This document shows positions 27,097 to 34,931 of a stretch of DNA of 64,000 bases, piece by piece. Below the pieces are notes generated by a model. It searched no databases and had not been told where the DNA came from. It saw nothing but the letters and a program-made list of their open reading frames with translations. Source of the stretch: Actinocorallia populi (GTDB lineage Bacteria; Actinomycetota; Actinomycetes; Streptosporangiales; Streptosporangiaceae); the NCBI RefSeq assembly GCF_002995495.1, contig NZ_PVZV01000001.1:744001-808000 (forward strand), read 5' to 3'. Every line of letters starts with the position of its first letter. Within the stretch, counting starts at the first letter, position 1. A program made the translations under genes and the position numbers.

Positions 27097-27134
27097 CCAG
27101 AGTCCTCCCGGCTCCCGCCCGGAGCCGCGACACC

Positions 27135-27161
27135 GGCCCCGCCTCCCGCGGAGGCGGGGCC
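27135..27161 (+). terminator. Terminator of the S9 peptidase gene
   Basis: An 11-bp perfect stem (ggccccgcctc at 27135-27145, gaggcggggcc at 27151-27161) with a 5-base loop lies 38 bases past the stop. Confidence 0.8.
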
Positions 27162-27390
27162 GCACGTGGGGTCGGCGCCGCAGAGGGCGCCGCCTGCCGC
27201 TGATTCCGGTGGCGCAAAGCCCGGGTGGCTCGGGCGAGGATGATCGAGGCGGCGTGCCGGTCCCTCCGGGCGGGGCTCTCGCGCTGCGGCGACAGATCCG
27301 TGAGACCGCCTTGGAAACCACTGGTCACGACTTCGGCATCCGTCGGGGCCGCAGGGCCGGTGGCCGGTGTTCGGTGATCGGCCGTCGCGG

Positions 27391-27626
27391 TCAGGCCGGA
27401 GGCTTCGCGGCGGTGAGGGGCCGGTACCGCACATCGGCGACCGCGGTGGGGTCTCCTTCGCCGGTTCGGTGGAGGCGGATCGGGGCTCCGCCGGGGTTGT
27501 CGTACAGCCGGATGCCCTCGCCGACCAGTCCATCTCGTGGTCCGGTTCCGCCACGAAACCGTCCAGCGACATCGTGAAGTGGGCGAGGGCCTTCCCGCCC
27601 GCGGTCTGCGGCTCGGTGTCGCTCAT
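27391..27626 (-). pseudogene. RibD/dihydrofolate-reductase-like gene with large internal deletion
   Basis: From ATG 27626 the frame reads the N-terminus of a RibD-C/DHFR-like reductase (GKALAHFTMSLDGFVAEPD, then HEMDW). At about 27524 it jumps, out of frame, to that family's C-terminal end (GEGIRLYDNPGGAPIRLHRT, then VADVRYRPLT) and stops at 27391. The middle of the usual protein of roughly 180 aa is missing, so no active enzyme can be made. It is divergent from an HxlR regulator across a palindromic operator, a common pairing for intact versions. Confidence 0.82.
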
Positions 27627-27646
27627 CGTCAACTCCCGCATCCTGC

Positions 27647-27659
27647 TTGCATTTTGCAA
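27647..27659. promoter_or_regulatory. HxlR operator candidate
   Basis: The inverted repeat TTGCA-ttt-TGCAA lies in the divergent promoter between the reductase remnant and the HxlR gene. Such short AT-rich palindromes are typical HxlR-family binding sites. Confidence 0.6.
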
Positions 27660-27722
27660 TCGGTTAGGGTGACGCCAGGCCATCCGGTAGCGGAACGCAA
27701 CCGGTTCGAAGGAGGGGTGCGG

Positions 27723-28208
27723 GTGGTGGAGTCGGCGCGTTCGGGTTGCCCGATCAACGCCGCGGTCGAGGCGTTCGGCGACGGCTGGAGCCTGCTGGTG
27801 CTGCGGGACGTGATGTTCGGGAACCGGCGCTACTTCCGGGAACTGCTGGCCGGCTCCGAGGAGAAGATCGCCTCCAACATCCTGGCCGACCGCCTGAAGC
27901 GGCTGGTGAACGCCGGCCTGCTGACCAGGGAGGACGCGGGGCCGGGCAGGCGGGCCGCCTACAGCCTGACCGAGGCGTCCATCCGGCTCGTGCCGGTCTT
28001 CGCGCAGCTCGGCGAGTGGGGGCTGCACCACCGCCCGACCACGCGGCGGCTGCGGGTGCGCGCGGAACTGCTCGCAGCGGGCGGGCCGGACCTGTGGAAC
28101 GAGTTCATGGCGGAGCTGCGGACCCTCCACCTCGGCGAACCGGCGCCGGAAAGGGACGGCCCCGGCGTCATGGAGCGTCTCGCCCAGGCCTACGAGGCCG
28201 CGCTCTGA
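27723..28208 (+). CDS. HxlR family transcriptional regulator
   Basis: 161 aa from GTG 27723 (or GTG 27726), with GGAGGGG just upstream. Family core: SGCPINAAVEAFGDGWSLLV with the conserved Cys, then RYFRELLAGSEEKIASNIL, RLKRLVNAGLL and the wing GRRAAYSLTEA. The usual family length is 100-160 aa. HxlR proteins are redox- or electrophile-responsive winged-helix dimers. Its presumed main target, the divergent reductase, has decayed, so the regulator may now be an orphan. Confidence 0.9.
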   Translation: MVESARSGCPINAAVEAFGDGWSLLVLRDVMFGNRRYFRELLAGSEEKIASNILADRLKRLVNAGLLTREDAGPGRRAAYSLTEASIRLVPVFAQLGEWGLHHRPTTRRLRVRAELLAAGGPDLWNEFMAELRTLHLGEPAPERDGPGVMERLAQAYEAAL

Positions 28209-28254
28209 CGCCCTGTCGCGGTGACCTGGCGCGGTCCGCCGCCGCCCGTACGCC

Positions 28255-28929
28255 TCAGGCGCGGACGCTGCGGATGATGTCGACGAGCTCCCGGGTGACG
28301 GAGCGGAAGCCGGGGAGGCGGGACATGCCGACCATCTTGTTGACCAGGGGGACGGTGCGGTCGACGAGGAGGTAGGTCTTGCGGCAGCCGGGGGAGCCGT
28401 CGTGGACCCAGTACAGGACGATGCCCATGGAGTAGAGCCACAGGAGTTCGGGGAGCTCCTGGCGGAAGTCGGGGTCGAGGCGCAGGTCGGTGGAGCCGTC
28501 GACGACGGCGCGGTAGAGGGAGACGGCGGCTTCGCGGGCGGGGCCGGACTCGGAGCTGAACGGGCTGAGCGGGCTGGTGGGCTCGGCCGCGAGCTTGAAG
28601 AACTTCCCGGCGAACTCGTGGTAGGGCACCATCGTGTCGACGCGGGCGCGCAGCACGCCCAGCAGCCGCCGTGAGAACTCGCTCTCGCGGGCCAGGACGG
28701 CCTTGCAGGCGGCGTTGTGCGACTCCTGGAGCTCGTCGTAGTAGGCCTGGATCAGCTCTTCCTTGGAGCCGAAGTAGTAGTAGGCGTTGCCGACGGAGAC
28801 CCCTGCCTCCTTGGCGATCGCCCGCATGGTCGTCGCGTCGTAGCCGCGTTCCCGGAACAACCGCAGCGCCGTCTCCACGATCAGTTCCCTGGTCTGCTCC
28901 GACCGGCCGACGGCCTTGGGCTCGTTCAC
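28255..28929 (-). CDS. TetR family transcriptional regulator
   Basis: 224 aa from GTG 28929 (NEPKAVGRSEQTRELIVETA). The N-terminal helix-turn-helix reads ALRLFRERGYDATTMRAIA followed by VSVGNAYYYFGSKEELIQAYY. The C-terminal ligand domain is all-helical. TetR proteins are dimeric repressors. No obvious target is adjacent: upstream lies the repeat-rich gap, downstream the converging HxlR gene. Confidence 0.93.
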   Translation of the reverse strand: MNEPKAVGRSEQTRELIVETALRLFRERGYDATTMRAIAKEAGVSVGNAYYYFGSKEELIQAYYDELQESHNAACKAVLARESEFSRRLLGVLRARVDTMVPYHEFAGKFFKLAAEPTSPLSPFSSESGPAREAAVSLYRAVVDGSTDLRLDPDFRQELPELLWLYSMGIVLYWVHDGSPGCRKTYLLVDRTVPLVNKMVGMSRLPGFRSVTRELVDIIRSVRA

Positions 28930-29012
28930 TCCCCCACTCTAGGCCGCACGGCACGCCGGGCGGAGGCCTCCCGCCCCGCTGCGGCCCCAAGGAAGCCCCG
29001 CATCCGCCCCTG

Positions 29013-29218
29013 CCGCGGCCGGGTCCGGACTCCGGTCCCGGTGCCCGCGGCGGCGGCGGCCGGTCTGATGGCTCCCGGTGTGGTGCACGGCAGCGGTGTT
29101 CGTCAGTACGGAAGCTCCGCGGCCGGGTCCGTGGGCTTCGGTTCCGGCGTCTGCGGCGGCGGCCGGTCTGACGGCCTCCGGTGTGGTGAACGGCAGCGGT
29201 GCTCGTCAGCACGGAGAC
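29013..29218. repeat. Two-copy tandem repeat of about 104 bp in a gene-free gap
   Basis: The 390-base gap 28930-29318 holds no convincing gene. Within it, ccgcggccgggtccg starts at 29013 and again at 29117. Each is followed by the same landmarks: cggcggcggccggtctga, ccggtgtggtg and acggcagcggtg. The copies differ at scattered positions, so this is an old tandem duplication. Function unknown. Confidence 0.75.
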
Positions 29219-29318
29219 AGGTCGCAGGGCGCCTGCCGGTGGCTGGACCGGACGTTCGGCGGATCGCAGCGGTGACCGCCGGGTGCGGGTCCGGTCGTCC
29301 TCGTGGTGCTGAAGGCGG

Positions 29319-30257
29319 TCAGTTCGTGGCGAAGGGGGCGCTGCCGTCGCCGATCTCGGGGGGCAGGGGGGTGGGGACGCGGCGGGCGTTCGCCTCGGGG
29401 ACGAGGGTGGTGTGCACGACGCGGGCGACGCGTTCGATGGCGGTGATGCCGTGGGCGAGGGTGGGGTTGTCGTGGGTGAGGACGGCCATCAGGTAGTCGC
29501 GGCGGTCGTTGCCGAAAATCCCCAGGCTGTGGACGCGCCAGCCGTGGGTGGAGCGGGGGAGCCAGCCGTTCTTCACGCGGACGTCCACCTGGGTGGAGGC
29601 CCCGGCGGGGGTGCCCCAGCGCTGGCTCGAGATCACCTGCGACATGAGCCTCAGCAGGTGGCGGCGGGACCTCGCGGTCAGGACGTCGCCTTCACGGGTC
29701 AAGGTGAGCAGCAGCCGGAGCTGGTCCACGGCGGTGATGCGGGTGAGGCCCCAGTGGCCGCCGGGATCGAGGCGGGTGGCGCGCATGCCGACGGCGTTCA
29801 GGAGGCGCTGGATCCGGGTGCGGCCGAGCTGCCGCCACAGGACGGTGGTGGCGTCGTTGTCGGAGCGGGTGATGGCCGCGTGGGCCAGCGACCTCTCCCG
29901 GGCGGTCAGCTCCCGCTTCTGCTGCTGGGCGGTGCGCAGCAGCGCGGCGACGACGGCGACCTTGATCGTGCTGGCCGAGTCGTAGCGCCGTCCCGAGCCG
30001 TAGTAGCAGCCGATCTGCCGTTCGCGGTCGTACAGCGCGAACGACATGGTGCCGGAGCGGCCCCTGACGGCCTTGCGCAGCCGCGTCTCCAGCCGTTCGG
30101 CGGCCTCGGGGGAGTCCTCCGAGGAGCAGTTGACCGGCCACGTGCGGGGCTTGGAGGCGGCCGCCGCCGCGGGTGCGGCGGCGAAGAAGCCCGCCACCAG
30201 GACACCGGAGACGGCTCCGGCGGCGGCGGTACGGCTGATGGCGCGGAACACGGGCAC
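29319..30257 (-). CDS. Secreted class A beta-lactamase-fold serine hydrolase
   Basis: 312 aa from GTG 30257, with GGGAGAGG upstream. A signal peptide (about residues 1-35, ending AAPAAAAA) is present. Penicillin-recognising motifs are the S-x-x-K motif in DSASTIKVAVVAALL, the SDN motif in ITRSDNDAT, and K-x-G as VRVKNGW in place of KTG. I could not identify the class A general-base Glu in the omega loop, so true beta-lactamase activity is doubtful. It may be an esterase, peptidase or envelope enzyme. Confidence 0.85.
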   Translation of the reverse strand: MPVFRAISRTAAAGAVSGVLVAGFFAAAPAAAAASKPRTWPVNCSSEDSPEAAERLETRLRKAVRGRSGTMSFALYDRERQIGCYYGSGRRYDSASTIKVAVVAALLRTAQQQKRELTARERSLAHAAITRSDNDATTVLWRQLGRTRIQRLLNAVGMRATRLDPGGHWGLTRITAVDQLRLLLTLTREGDVLTARSRRHLLRLMSQVISSQRWGTPAGASTQVDVRVKNGWLPRSTHGWRVHSLGIFGNDRRDYLMAVLTHDNPTLAHGITAIERVARVVHTTLVPEANARRVPTPLPPEIGDGSAPFATN

Positions 30258-30289
30258 CGGCCTCTCCCACGACAGTCGAGATGATCACT

Positions 30290-31045
30290 CTACGGTCGCG
30301 GCGCCGGAGACTGAACTCGTCCGGCGAGGAATTCCGTCCAGGTCCGGCTGCCGCCCGGCTCGGACGCCAGGTGCAGGCCCTCCCGGAAGGCACGGCCGAC
30401 CTCGCCGGGGAGCCGCACCGGCAGCAGGGCCCGCCGCTTGCCGGTGATGTCCAGGTAGGTGCGGGCCATGTGCCGCGCGTCGAGCACCTCCGGACCGCCC
30501 AGGTCGGGGACCCGGCCGGCGGGGGAATCGAGGGCCAGCTCGGCGAGCCGCGCGGCGACCTCCTCCACGGCGACGGGCTGGCAGGAGGTCCCCGTCGGCG
30601 CGACGAGGACGGGCCCGCGGCTCAGGGCGTCGAAGAAGGAGGCGACGAACCCGTGGAACTGGGTGGCGCGCAGGATCGTGTACGGCCGCCCGGAGCCCTC
30701 GATCATCCGCTCCGCGGCCAGCTTGGTCCGGTAGTAGGCGTAGGGGTGCCGGTCGATGCCGACGATCGAGACGTACACCAGGTGGGCGTCCGGCCGCGCG
30801 GCCTCCAGCAGCGTCCGCGTCTGCACCAGGTCCGCGCCCTTCTTGAACGGTTCGCTGGCCAGGTGCACGATCGTGCCGGCCTCGCCGAGCACGGCGGGCC
30901 CCGACGCGAGGTCGCCCACGTGCCAGGTGACGCCGTCCCCCTGCCGCGGCCTGCGGCTGAGCCCGTGGACGTCGGCGCCCTCCCGGGCCAGCGCTCGCAC
31001 CAGGGGGGCGCCCAGGCTCCCGGACGCACCGGTCACGATGATCAT
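30290..31045 (-). CDS. Atypical SDR / NmrA-like NAD(P)H-binding protein
   Basis: 251 aa. The N-terminal Rossmann motif is MIIVTGASGSLGAPLV (TGxxGxxG). The middle keeps LVYVSIVGIDRHPYAYYRTK with the family Y-x-x-x-K-like arrangement and YTILRATQFHGF. Members are oxidoreductases or redox sensors. It lies downstream of the ECF41 sigma gene with a 47-base gap. Its ribosome site (GAGAGGAG) is embedded in a perfect hairpin, and an ECF41-like promoter overlaps the end of the sigma gene. Confidence 0.9.
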   Translation of the reverse strand: MIIVTGASGSLGAPLVRALAREGADVHGLSRRPRQGDGVTWHVGDLASGPAVLGEAGTIVHLASEPFKKGADLVQTRTLLEAARPDAHLVYVSIVGIDRHPYAYYRTKLAAERMIEGSGRPYTILRATQFHGFVASFFDALSRGPVLVAPTGTSCQPVAVEEVAARLAELALDSPAGRVPDLGGPEVLDARHMARTYLDITGKRRALLPVRLPGEVGRAFREGLHLASEPGGSRTWTEFLAGRVQSPAPRP

Positions 31046-31048
31046 GAT

Positions 31049-31082
31049 GTTCTCCTCTCGGCGGGTCTGCAGAGAGGAGAAC
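31049..31082 (-). promoter_or_regulatory. Hairpin sequestering the SDR ribosome-binding site
   Basis: On the minus strand, GTTCTCCTCTC (31082-31072) is perfectly complementary to GAGAGGAGAAC (31059-31049), with a 12-base loop. The 3' arm contains the Shine-Dalgarno AGGAG 6-9 bases before the ATG at 31045. In a full-length transcript the 11-bp stem would hide the ribosome site. Confidence 0.75.
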
Positions 31083-31106
31083 CGGACAGCCCTCAGGAAT
31101 GTGACA
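31081..31106 (-). promoter_or_regulatory. Candidate ECF41-type promoter for the SDR gene
   Basis: TGTCACA (31106-31100) is the published ECF41 -35 element. It lies in the last codons of the sigma gene and is followed after 15 bases by CGGT (31084-31081), a partial match to the -10 CGTC. Transcription would begin inside the first arm of the hairpin covering the SDR ribosome site. Confidence 0.5.
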
Positions 31107-31956
31107 ACCGCCGGCCCAGCAGGCGAAGTTTTTCGGGATTCAGCACCGTCCGCAGTCCGGCGACGCCCTCGGCGCCGAACTCGACCAGCGTGACCGTGAA
31201 CAGCTCCCCGTCCCGCAAGGCGGCCAGCGCGACCTCCCCGTTGAGCTCGGTGACGACGAGCTCCGCGTCTTCCAGCTGCCGCAGGATCCCCAGGACGTAC
31301 CGGAGCACCTTCGCCCGCCCGGCGATCGGGCGCAGCGCCGCCCGCACCCGTCCGCCCCCGTCGGCCCAGGCGGTGACGTCGGCGGCGAACAACGAGGTCA
31401 GCCCCGTCATGTCCCCTTCGAGCGCCGCCCCCAGGAACCGTTCCACGAGCCGTTTCTGCTCCTCCGCCGAGGGCGTGAACCGGGCGCGGTCGCCCAGCCG
31501 CCGCCGCGCCCTGCTGTGCAGCTGCCGCGTGTTGGCGTCCGTGAGGTCGAGGAATTCCGCGATCTCACGGTGCGAGTACCCGAACGCCTCCTTGAGCACG
31601 AACACCGCCCGCTCCGCCGGCGTGAGCCGCTCCATCAGCGTCAGCAGCGCGTACGAGACGGTGTCCCGCAACTCCACGGGGTCGTCGTCGGTGAAGACGG
31701 GCTCGGGCAGCCACGGCCCGGTGTACGACTCCCGCCGCACCCGCGCCGATCCCAGCTCGTTCAGGCAGAGGTTGCTCACCACCTTGGCGAGCCAGGCCTC
31801 CGGATGCTCGACGCCCTCCGCCCGGACCCACCGGAAGTAGGCGTCCTGGACGAGGTCTTCGGCGTCCTGCCGCGACCCGAGCATGCGGTAGGCGAGCGCG
31901 ACCAGCCGGGGCCGCTGCCGCTCGAACACCTCGTCGATCCCGTCCACGCCGCTCAC
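31093..31956 (-). CDS. sigJ: ECF41 (SigJ-like) sigma factor with SnoaL-like C-terminal domain
   Basis: 287 aa. Region 2 is FERQRPRLVALAYRMLGSRQ, then DAEDLVQDAYFRWVRAE. Region 4 is LTPAERAVFVLKEAFGYSHR, then LTDANTRQLHSRARRRL. The extra C-terminal domain of about 110 aa carries the hallmark ECF41 motif W-A-D-G-G-G-R-V-R-A-A and a late NPEKL-like segment. That domain replaces a separate anti-sigma factor and modulates activity. ECF41 genes usually control a neighbouring oxidoreductase, here the SDR. Confidence 0.93.
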   Translation of the reverse strand: MSGVDGIDEVFERQRPRLVALAYRMLGSRQDAEDLVQDAYFRWVRAEGVEHPEAWLAKVVSNLCLNELGSARVRRESYTGPWLPEPVFTDDDPVELRDTVSYALLTLMERLTPAERAVFVLKEAFGYSHREIAEFLDLTDANTRQLHSRARRRLGDRARFTPSAEEQKRLVERFLGAALEGDMTGLTSLFAADVTAWADGGGRVRAALRPIAGRAKVLRYVLGILRQLEDAELVVTELNGEVALAALRDGELFTVTLVEFGAEGVAGLRTVLNPEKLRLLGRRLSHS

Positions 31957-31984
31957 CCTAATACGGGGCGTTCGCTCGCCACGG

Positions 31985-32578
31985 TCAGCGGACGATGTCC
32001 TCGCGCATGGCGGTGAAGGTCCGGCCGACCTCGGTGAAGTCCGTGTCCGCGGCCGCCGCGCCGGAGAAGGCGATCACGCCCGCGGTGCTCTCGTCGGACC
32101 AGGAGCACAGGACCATGCCGGCTTCGGGGGTCTGCGTCCAGCCGCAGTCCGTCCTGCCGCCGAGGGGGCCGGGATCGACGGCTTTCGCGGCCGCCGCGAA
32201 GTCACCGACCGGATCGATCTCCTTGACGAGGTGCAGCCGCCGCTCCTCCGACCGTCCGGGCGCGGCGTCGGTGGCCAGGACGACCGTGTGTTCCAGGATG
32301 TCGTCGGGATCGACGCCGGGCGCACGGTAGAGCGCGGCGAGGAAGCTCTGGCCGGGGGCGGGCTCGCCGAGGTTGTAGACGTCGTCGACGAACCTGGAGC
32401 GCACGAGCCCGCCCGCCTCCTCCGGCTGGGTGATGCGCCGCTCCGCCCGCGGCGGCTGCGACTGCTTCGGCTCCGAGGGCTCGGGGCGTTCGGCGCCCCC
32501 GCACCCGGTGAGCAGCGCCGCGGCGAGCCCCACCGCGGCGAGCCGCACCGCGCCGAGAAGCCCTCTTCGTCCGTCCAC
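31985..32578 (-). CDS. Putative lipoprotein
   Basis: 197 aa from GTG 32578, which has AGGAGG 6 bases upstream; an in-frame ATG at 32614 lacks one. The signal peptide ends with the lipobox LLTGC (Cys about residue 26). A Pro/Glu/Gln-rich linker follows (ERPEPSEPKQSQPPRAE), then a domain of about 150 aa with two Cys (DCGWTQTPEAGMVLCSW). I recognise no family. It may monitor the envelope, given the neighbouring sigma factor, but that is speculation. Confidence 0.82.
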   Translation of the reverse strand: MDGRRGLLGAVRLAAVGLAAALLTGCGGAERPEPSEPKQSQPPRAERRITQPEEAGGLVRSRFVDDVYNLGEPAPGQSFLAALYRAPGVDPDDILEHTVVLATDAAPGRSEERRLHLVKEIDPVGDFAAAAKAVDPGPLGGRTDCGWTQTPEAGMVLCSWSDESTAGVIAFSGAAAADTDFTEVGRTFTAMREDIVR

Positions 32579-32682
32579 GCCGCGCCTCCTCAAGCCGATG
32601 TGCCGCCATCCCACCGGGGAGCACTCGGAAGACAGAAGGGCGCCTTGTCCTTTTCCGGCCGGGACTTTCCCGGCAGGCGTCC

Positions 32683-32710
32683 GGGTCCGGCACCGGCCGG
32701 CGCCGGACCC
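32683..32710 (-). terminator. Hairpin downstream of the desaturase gene
   Basis: A 9-bp stem (gggtccggc at 32683-32691, gccggaccc at 32702-32710) lies 28 bases past the desaturase stop. No T-run follows, so termination strength is uncertain. Confidence 0.5.
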
Positions 32711-32737
32711 GGCGCGCTTCGGACGGGCCGTCCGGGG

Positions 32738-33829
32738 TCACGGGAGGGAGAGGCGGATGATCTTCTTCCAGGTGGAGGTGATCTGGCCGGTGAGGGTGTC
32801 GGTGTTGTAGGGCAGGTCGTACTTCTCGCAGAGGGCGCGGATGCGGGGGGCGACCTCGGCGTAGCGGTTGCTGGGCAGGTCGGGGAAGACGTGGTGTTCG
32901 ATCTGGTGGCTGAGGTTGCCGGTGGCCAGGTGCATCAGGGGGCCGCCGGAGATGTTGGCGGAGCCGAGGATCTGGCGGACGTACCACTCGCCCTTGGTCT
33001 CGTTCTCCAGCTGGTCGGAGGGGAAGACCTCGGCGCCGTCGGGGAAGTGCCCGCAGAAGATGACCAGGTTCGACCAGACGTTGCGGACGATGTTGGCGGT
33101 GAAGTTCGCGGCCAGGACGGGCAGGGCCGCGCCGACGGGGAGGGCGAGCAGGGGGAAGGCCACGTAGTCCTTCAGGACCTGCCTGCGGACCTTGCGGCCG
33201 ATGGCCTTGAGCTGCGCGCGGGTCTCCGAGCGGGGCTTGCTGCCGTTGCGGACGTTCTCGATCTCCAGGTCGTGCAGCGCGACCCCGTACTCGAAGAACA
33301 TCGCCAGCAGCGCGGCGTAGACGGGCTGGCCGAGCCGCCAGGGCGTCCACTTCTGCTCGGGGGTGATGCGCAGGACCGCGTAGCCGATGTCGCGGTCCTT
33401 GCCGAGGACGTTGGTGTAGGTGTGGTGGATGTAGTTGTGGGAGTGCTTCCACTGCTCGGCGGGTGAGGTGTTGTCCCATTCCCAGGTGGTGGAGTGGATC
33501 TTCGGGTCGCGCATCCAGTCCCACTGGCCGTGCATGACGTTGTGCCCGATCTCCATGTTCTCCAGGATCTTGGCCGCGGACAGGGCGGCCGTCCCGGCGA
33601 TCCAGGCGGGCGGGAACCAGCCGGCGAACAGGATGGCCCGGCCGCTGAGCTCCAGGCCGCGCTGCAGCTTGATGACGCTGCGGATGTAGCGGGCGTCCTT
33701 CTCCCCGCGGGAGGCCAGCAGCTCCTCGCGCAGCGTCTCCAGCTCGTCGCCGATGGCCTCGATGTCCTCGGGGGTGAGGTGGGCGGTGGACGGGGTGAGC
33801 GGACGGCGGGGCAGGGTGGCGATGCTCAT
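32738..33829 (-). CDS. Membrane fatty acid (acyl-CoA) desaturase
   Basis: 363 aa from ATG 33829 (MSIATLPRRPLTPS). The three histidine boxes of di-iron desaturases are intact: HNVMHG, HSHNYIHH and HQIEHH. Membrane helices flank them. Overall it resembles actinobacterial DesA3-type stearoyl-CoA delta-9 desaturases, which insert a double bond into acyl chains using electrons from a ferredoxin-type reductase. That reductase is encoded 16 bases upstream in the same operon. A 20-bp palindrome before the reductase probably controls both. Confidence 0.94.
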   Translation of the reverse strand: MSIATLPRRPLTPSTAHLTPEDIEAIGDELETLREELLASRGEKDARYIRSVIKLQRGLELSGRAILFAGWFPPAWIAGTAALSAAKILENMEIGHNVMHGQWDWMRDPKIHSTTWEWDNTSPAEQWKHSHNYIHHTYTNVLGKDRDIGYAVLRITPEQKWTPWRLGQPVYAALLAMFFEYGVALHDLEIENVRNGSKPRSETRAQLKAIGRKVRRQVLKDYVAFPLLALPVGAALPVLAANFTANIVRNVWSNLVIFCGHFPDGAEVFPSDQLENETKGEWYVRQILGSANISGGPLMHLATGNLSHQIEHHVFPDLPSNRYAEVAPRIRALCEKYDLPYNTDTLTGQITSTWKKIIRLSLP

Positions 33830-33845
33830 GTCGGTCGTCCTTTCG

Positions 33846-34823
33846 TCAGAGGTCGATTTCGCAGGGACCGGCGGGGGCGGACACGCACGTCTGCACGAGG
33901 TCGCCCGGGTCGCCGTGGACCTGCCCGTTTCGCAGGTCGCGGACCTTGCCGGAGGTGAGTTTCCCGACGCAGCTGAAGCAGATCCCCATGCGGCAGCCGC
34001 TGGGAAGCAGCGCGCCCGCGGCCTCCCCGGCGTCGAGGATCGGCCCGGAGGTCTCGGCGGTGACACCGCTGCGGGTGAAGGCGACCTCGCCGCCCTCCCC
34101 GACGGCCGTTGAGACGAGACGGAACCGTTCGGTCCTGACGGACGGGAAGTGCTCCTCGAGCGCCCGCAGCATCTCCTCGGGACCGCAGGCGTAGATCTGG
34201 CGCTCGTCCAGGTCGGGAACGAGCTTTTCGAGCATGGACGGCTCCAGCCGCCCTTCCTTGCGGGTGTGCCGTTCGATGAACCGGAGGCCGTCCATGCGGC
34301 GCAGTTCCGGCCCGAAGATGACGGACGGCCGCGACGGCGCGCTGTGGACGAGCACCGCGTCACGCACCCCGGCGCGGAGCATGGACATCACGGGGGTGAT
34401 GCCGCTGCCGGCCGTCACGAACAGCGGCTTTCCCTGCTCGGGCGGCAGCACGAAGTCGCCTTCAGGCTCGCCGAGCGCCACGATCGTGCCGGGCCGGGTG
34501 CGGTGTACCAGGTGTTCCGACACCAGCCCCTGCGCCTTCACGGTGATCTGCAACGTTCCGGGAGCGCCGGAGAGGGAGTAGCTGCGCCAGTGGCGGATCC
34601 CGTCGATGTCGACGCCGACGCGCATCCACTGGCCGGGCCGGTGCTCCCGCAGGCCGATGCCGGGCCGGATGGTCAGGGTGGCGGTGTCGGCGGTCTCCCG
34701 GCGGACGCCCACGACCCTGCCGCGCGTCTCGCTGGTCGACCAGAGCGGGTTGAACAGGCTCAGGTAGTCGTCGGGCAGCAGCGGTGTGGTGAGGGCGGAC
34801 AGGACTCGGGTCAGGACGGTCAT
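33846..34823 (-). CDS. Ferredoxin reductase fused to 2Fe-2S domain, desaturase electron donor
   Basis: 325 aa. The FAD-binding part contains HWRSYSLSGAPGTLQITVKA (R-x-Y-S). The NAD(P)-binding part contains FVTAGSGITPVMSMLRA and the late YACGPEEML. The C-terminal plant-type 2Fe-2S domain has the Cys spacing C-x4-C-x2-C in SGCRMGICFSCVG plus a final Cys in VQTCVSAP. This layout matches the oxidoreductase paired with DesA3 in mycobacteria. It is first in the operon; the desaturase start is 16 bases after its stop. Confidence 0.93.
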   Translation of the reverse strand: MTVLTRVLSALTTPLLPDDYLSLFNPLWSTSETRGRVVGVRRETADTATLTIRPGIGLREHRPGQWMRVGVDIDGIRHWRSYSLSGAPGTLQITVKAQGLVSEHLVHRTRPGTIVALGEPEGDFVLPPEQGKPLFVTAGSGITPVMSMLRAGVRDAVLVHSAPSRPSVIFGPELRRMDGLRFIERHTRKEGRLEPSMLEKLVPDLDERQIYACGPEEMLRALEEHFPSVRTERFRLVSTAVGEGGEVAFTRSGVTAETSGPILDAGEAAGALLPSGCRMGICFSCVGKLTSGKVRDLRNGQVHGDPGDLVQTCVSAPAGPCEIDL

Positions 34824-34840
34824 CGGAGCCTCCCAGAAAC

Positions 34841-34860
34841 TTACGCTTACGTAACCGTAA
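34841..34860. promoter_or_regulatory. 20-bp operator palindrome of the desaturase operon
   Basis: TTACGCTTAC-GTAACCGTAA is an inverted repeat with one mismatched pair, centred on TTACGTAA. It sits 18 bases before the reductase start codon. The form is typical of TetR-family lipid regulators; no such regulator lies beside it. Confidence 0.75.
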
Positions 34861-34931
34861 CCACGGCGGCGGGGAGACCGTCACCCCTGCGGCCTGTGCG
34901 TTCCCTCACAGGCCGTACCTAGACTGACCCG

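Noticed and set aside
27162-27328. Minus-strand frame with RRDRHAASIILARATRAL that might be a transposase remnant
   Set aside because: No matching catalytic residues, inverted repeats or second fragment; I could not name a family.
28190-29212. Long minus-strand frame across the 104-bp repeats
   Set aside because: Composition is Arg/Pro/Gly only, and it overlaps the well-supported TetR gene in a different frame.
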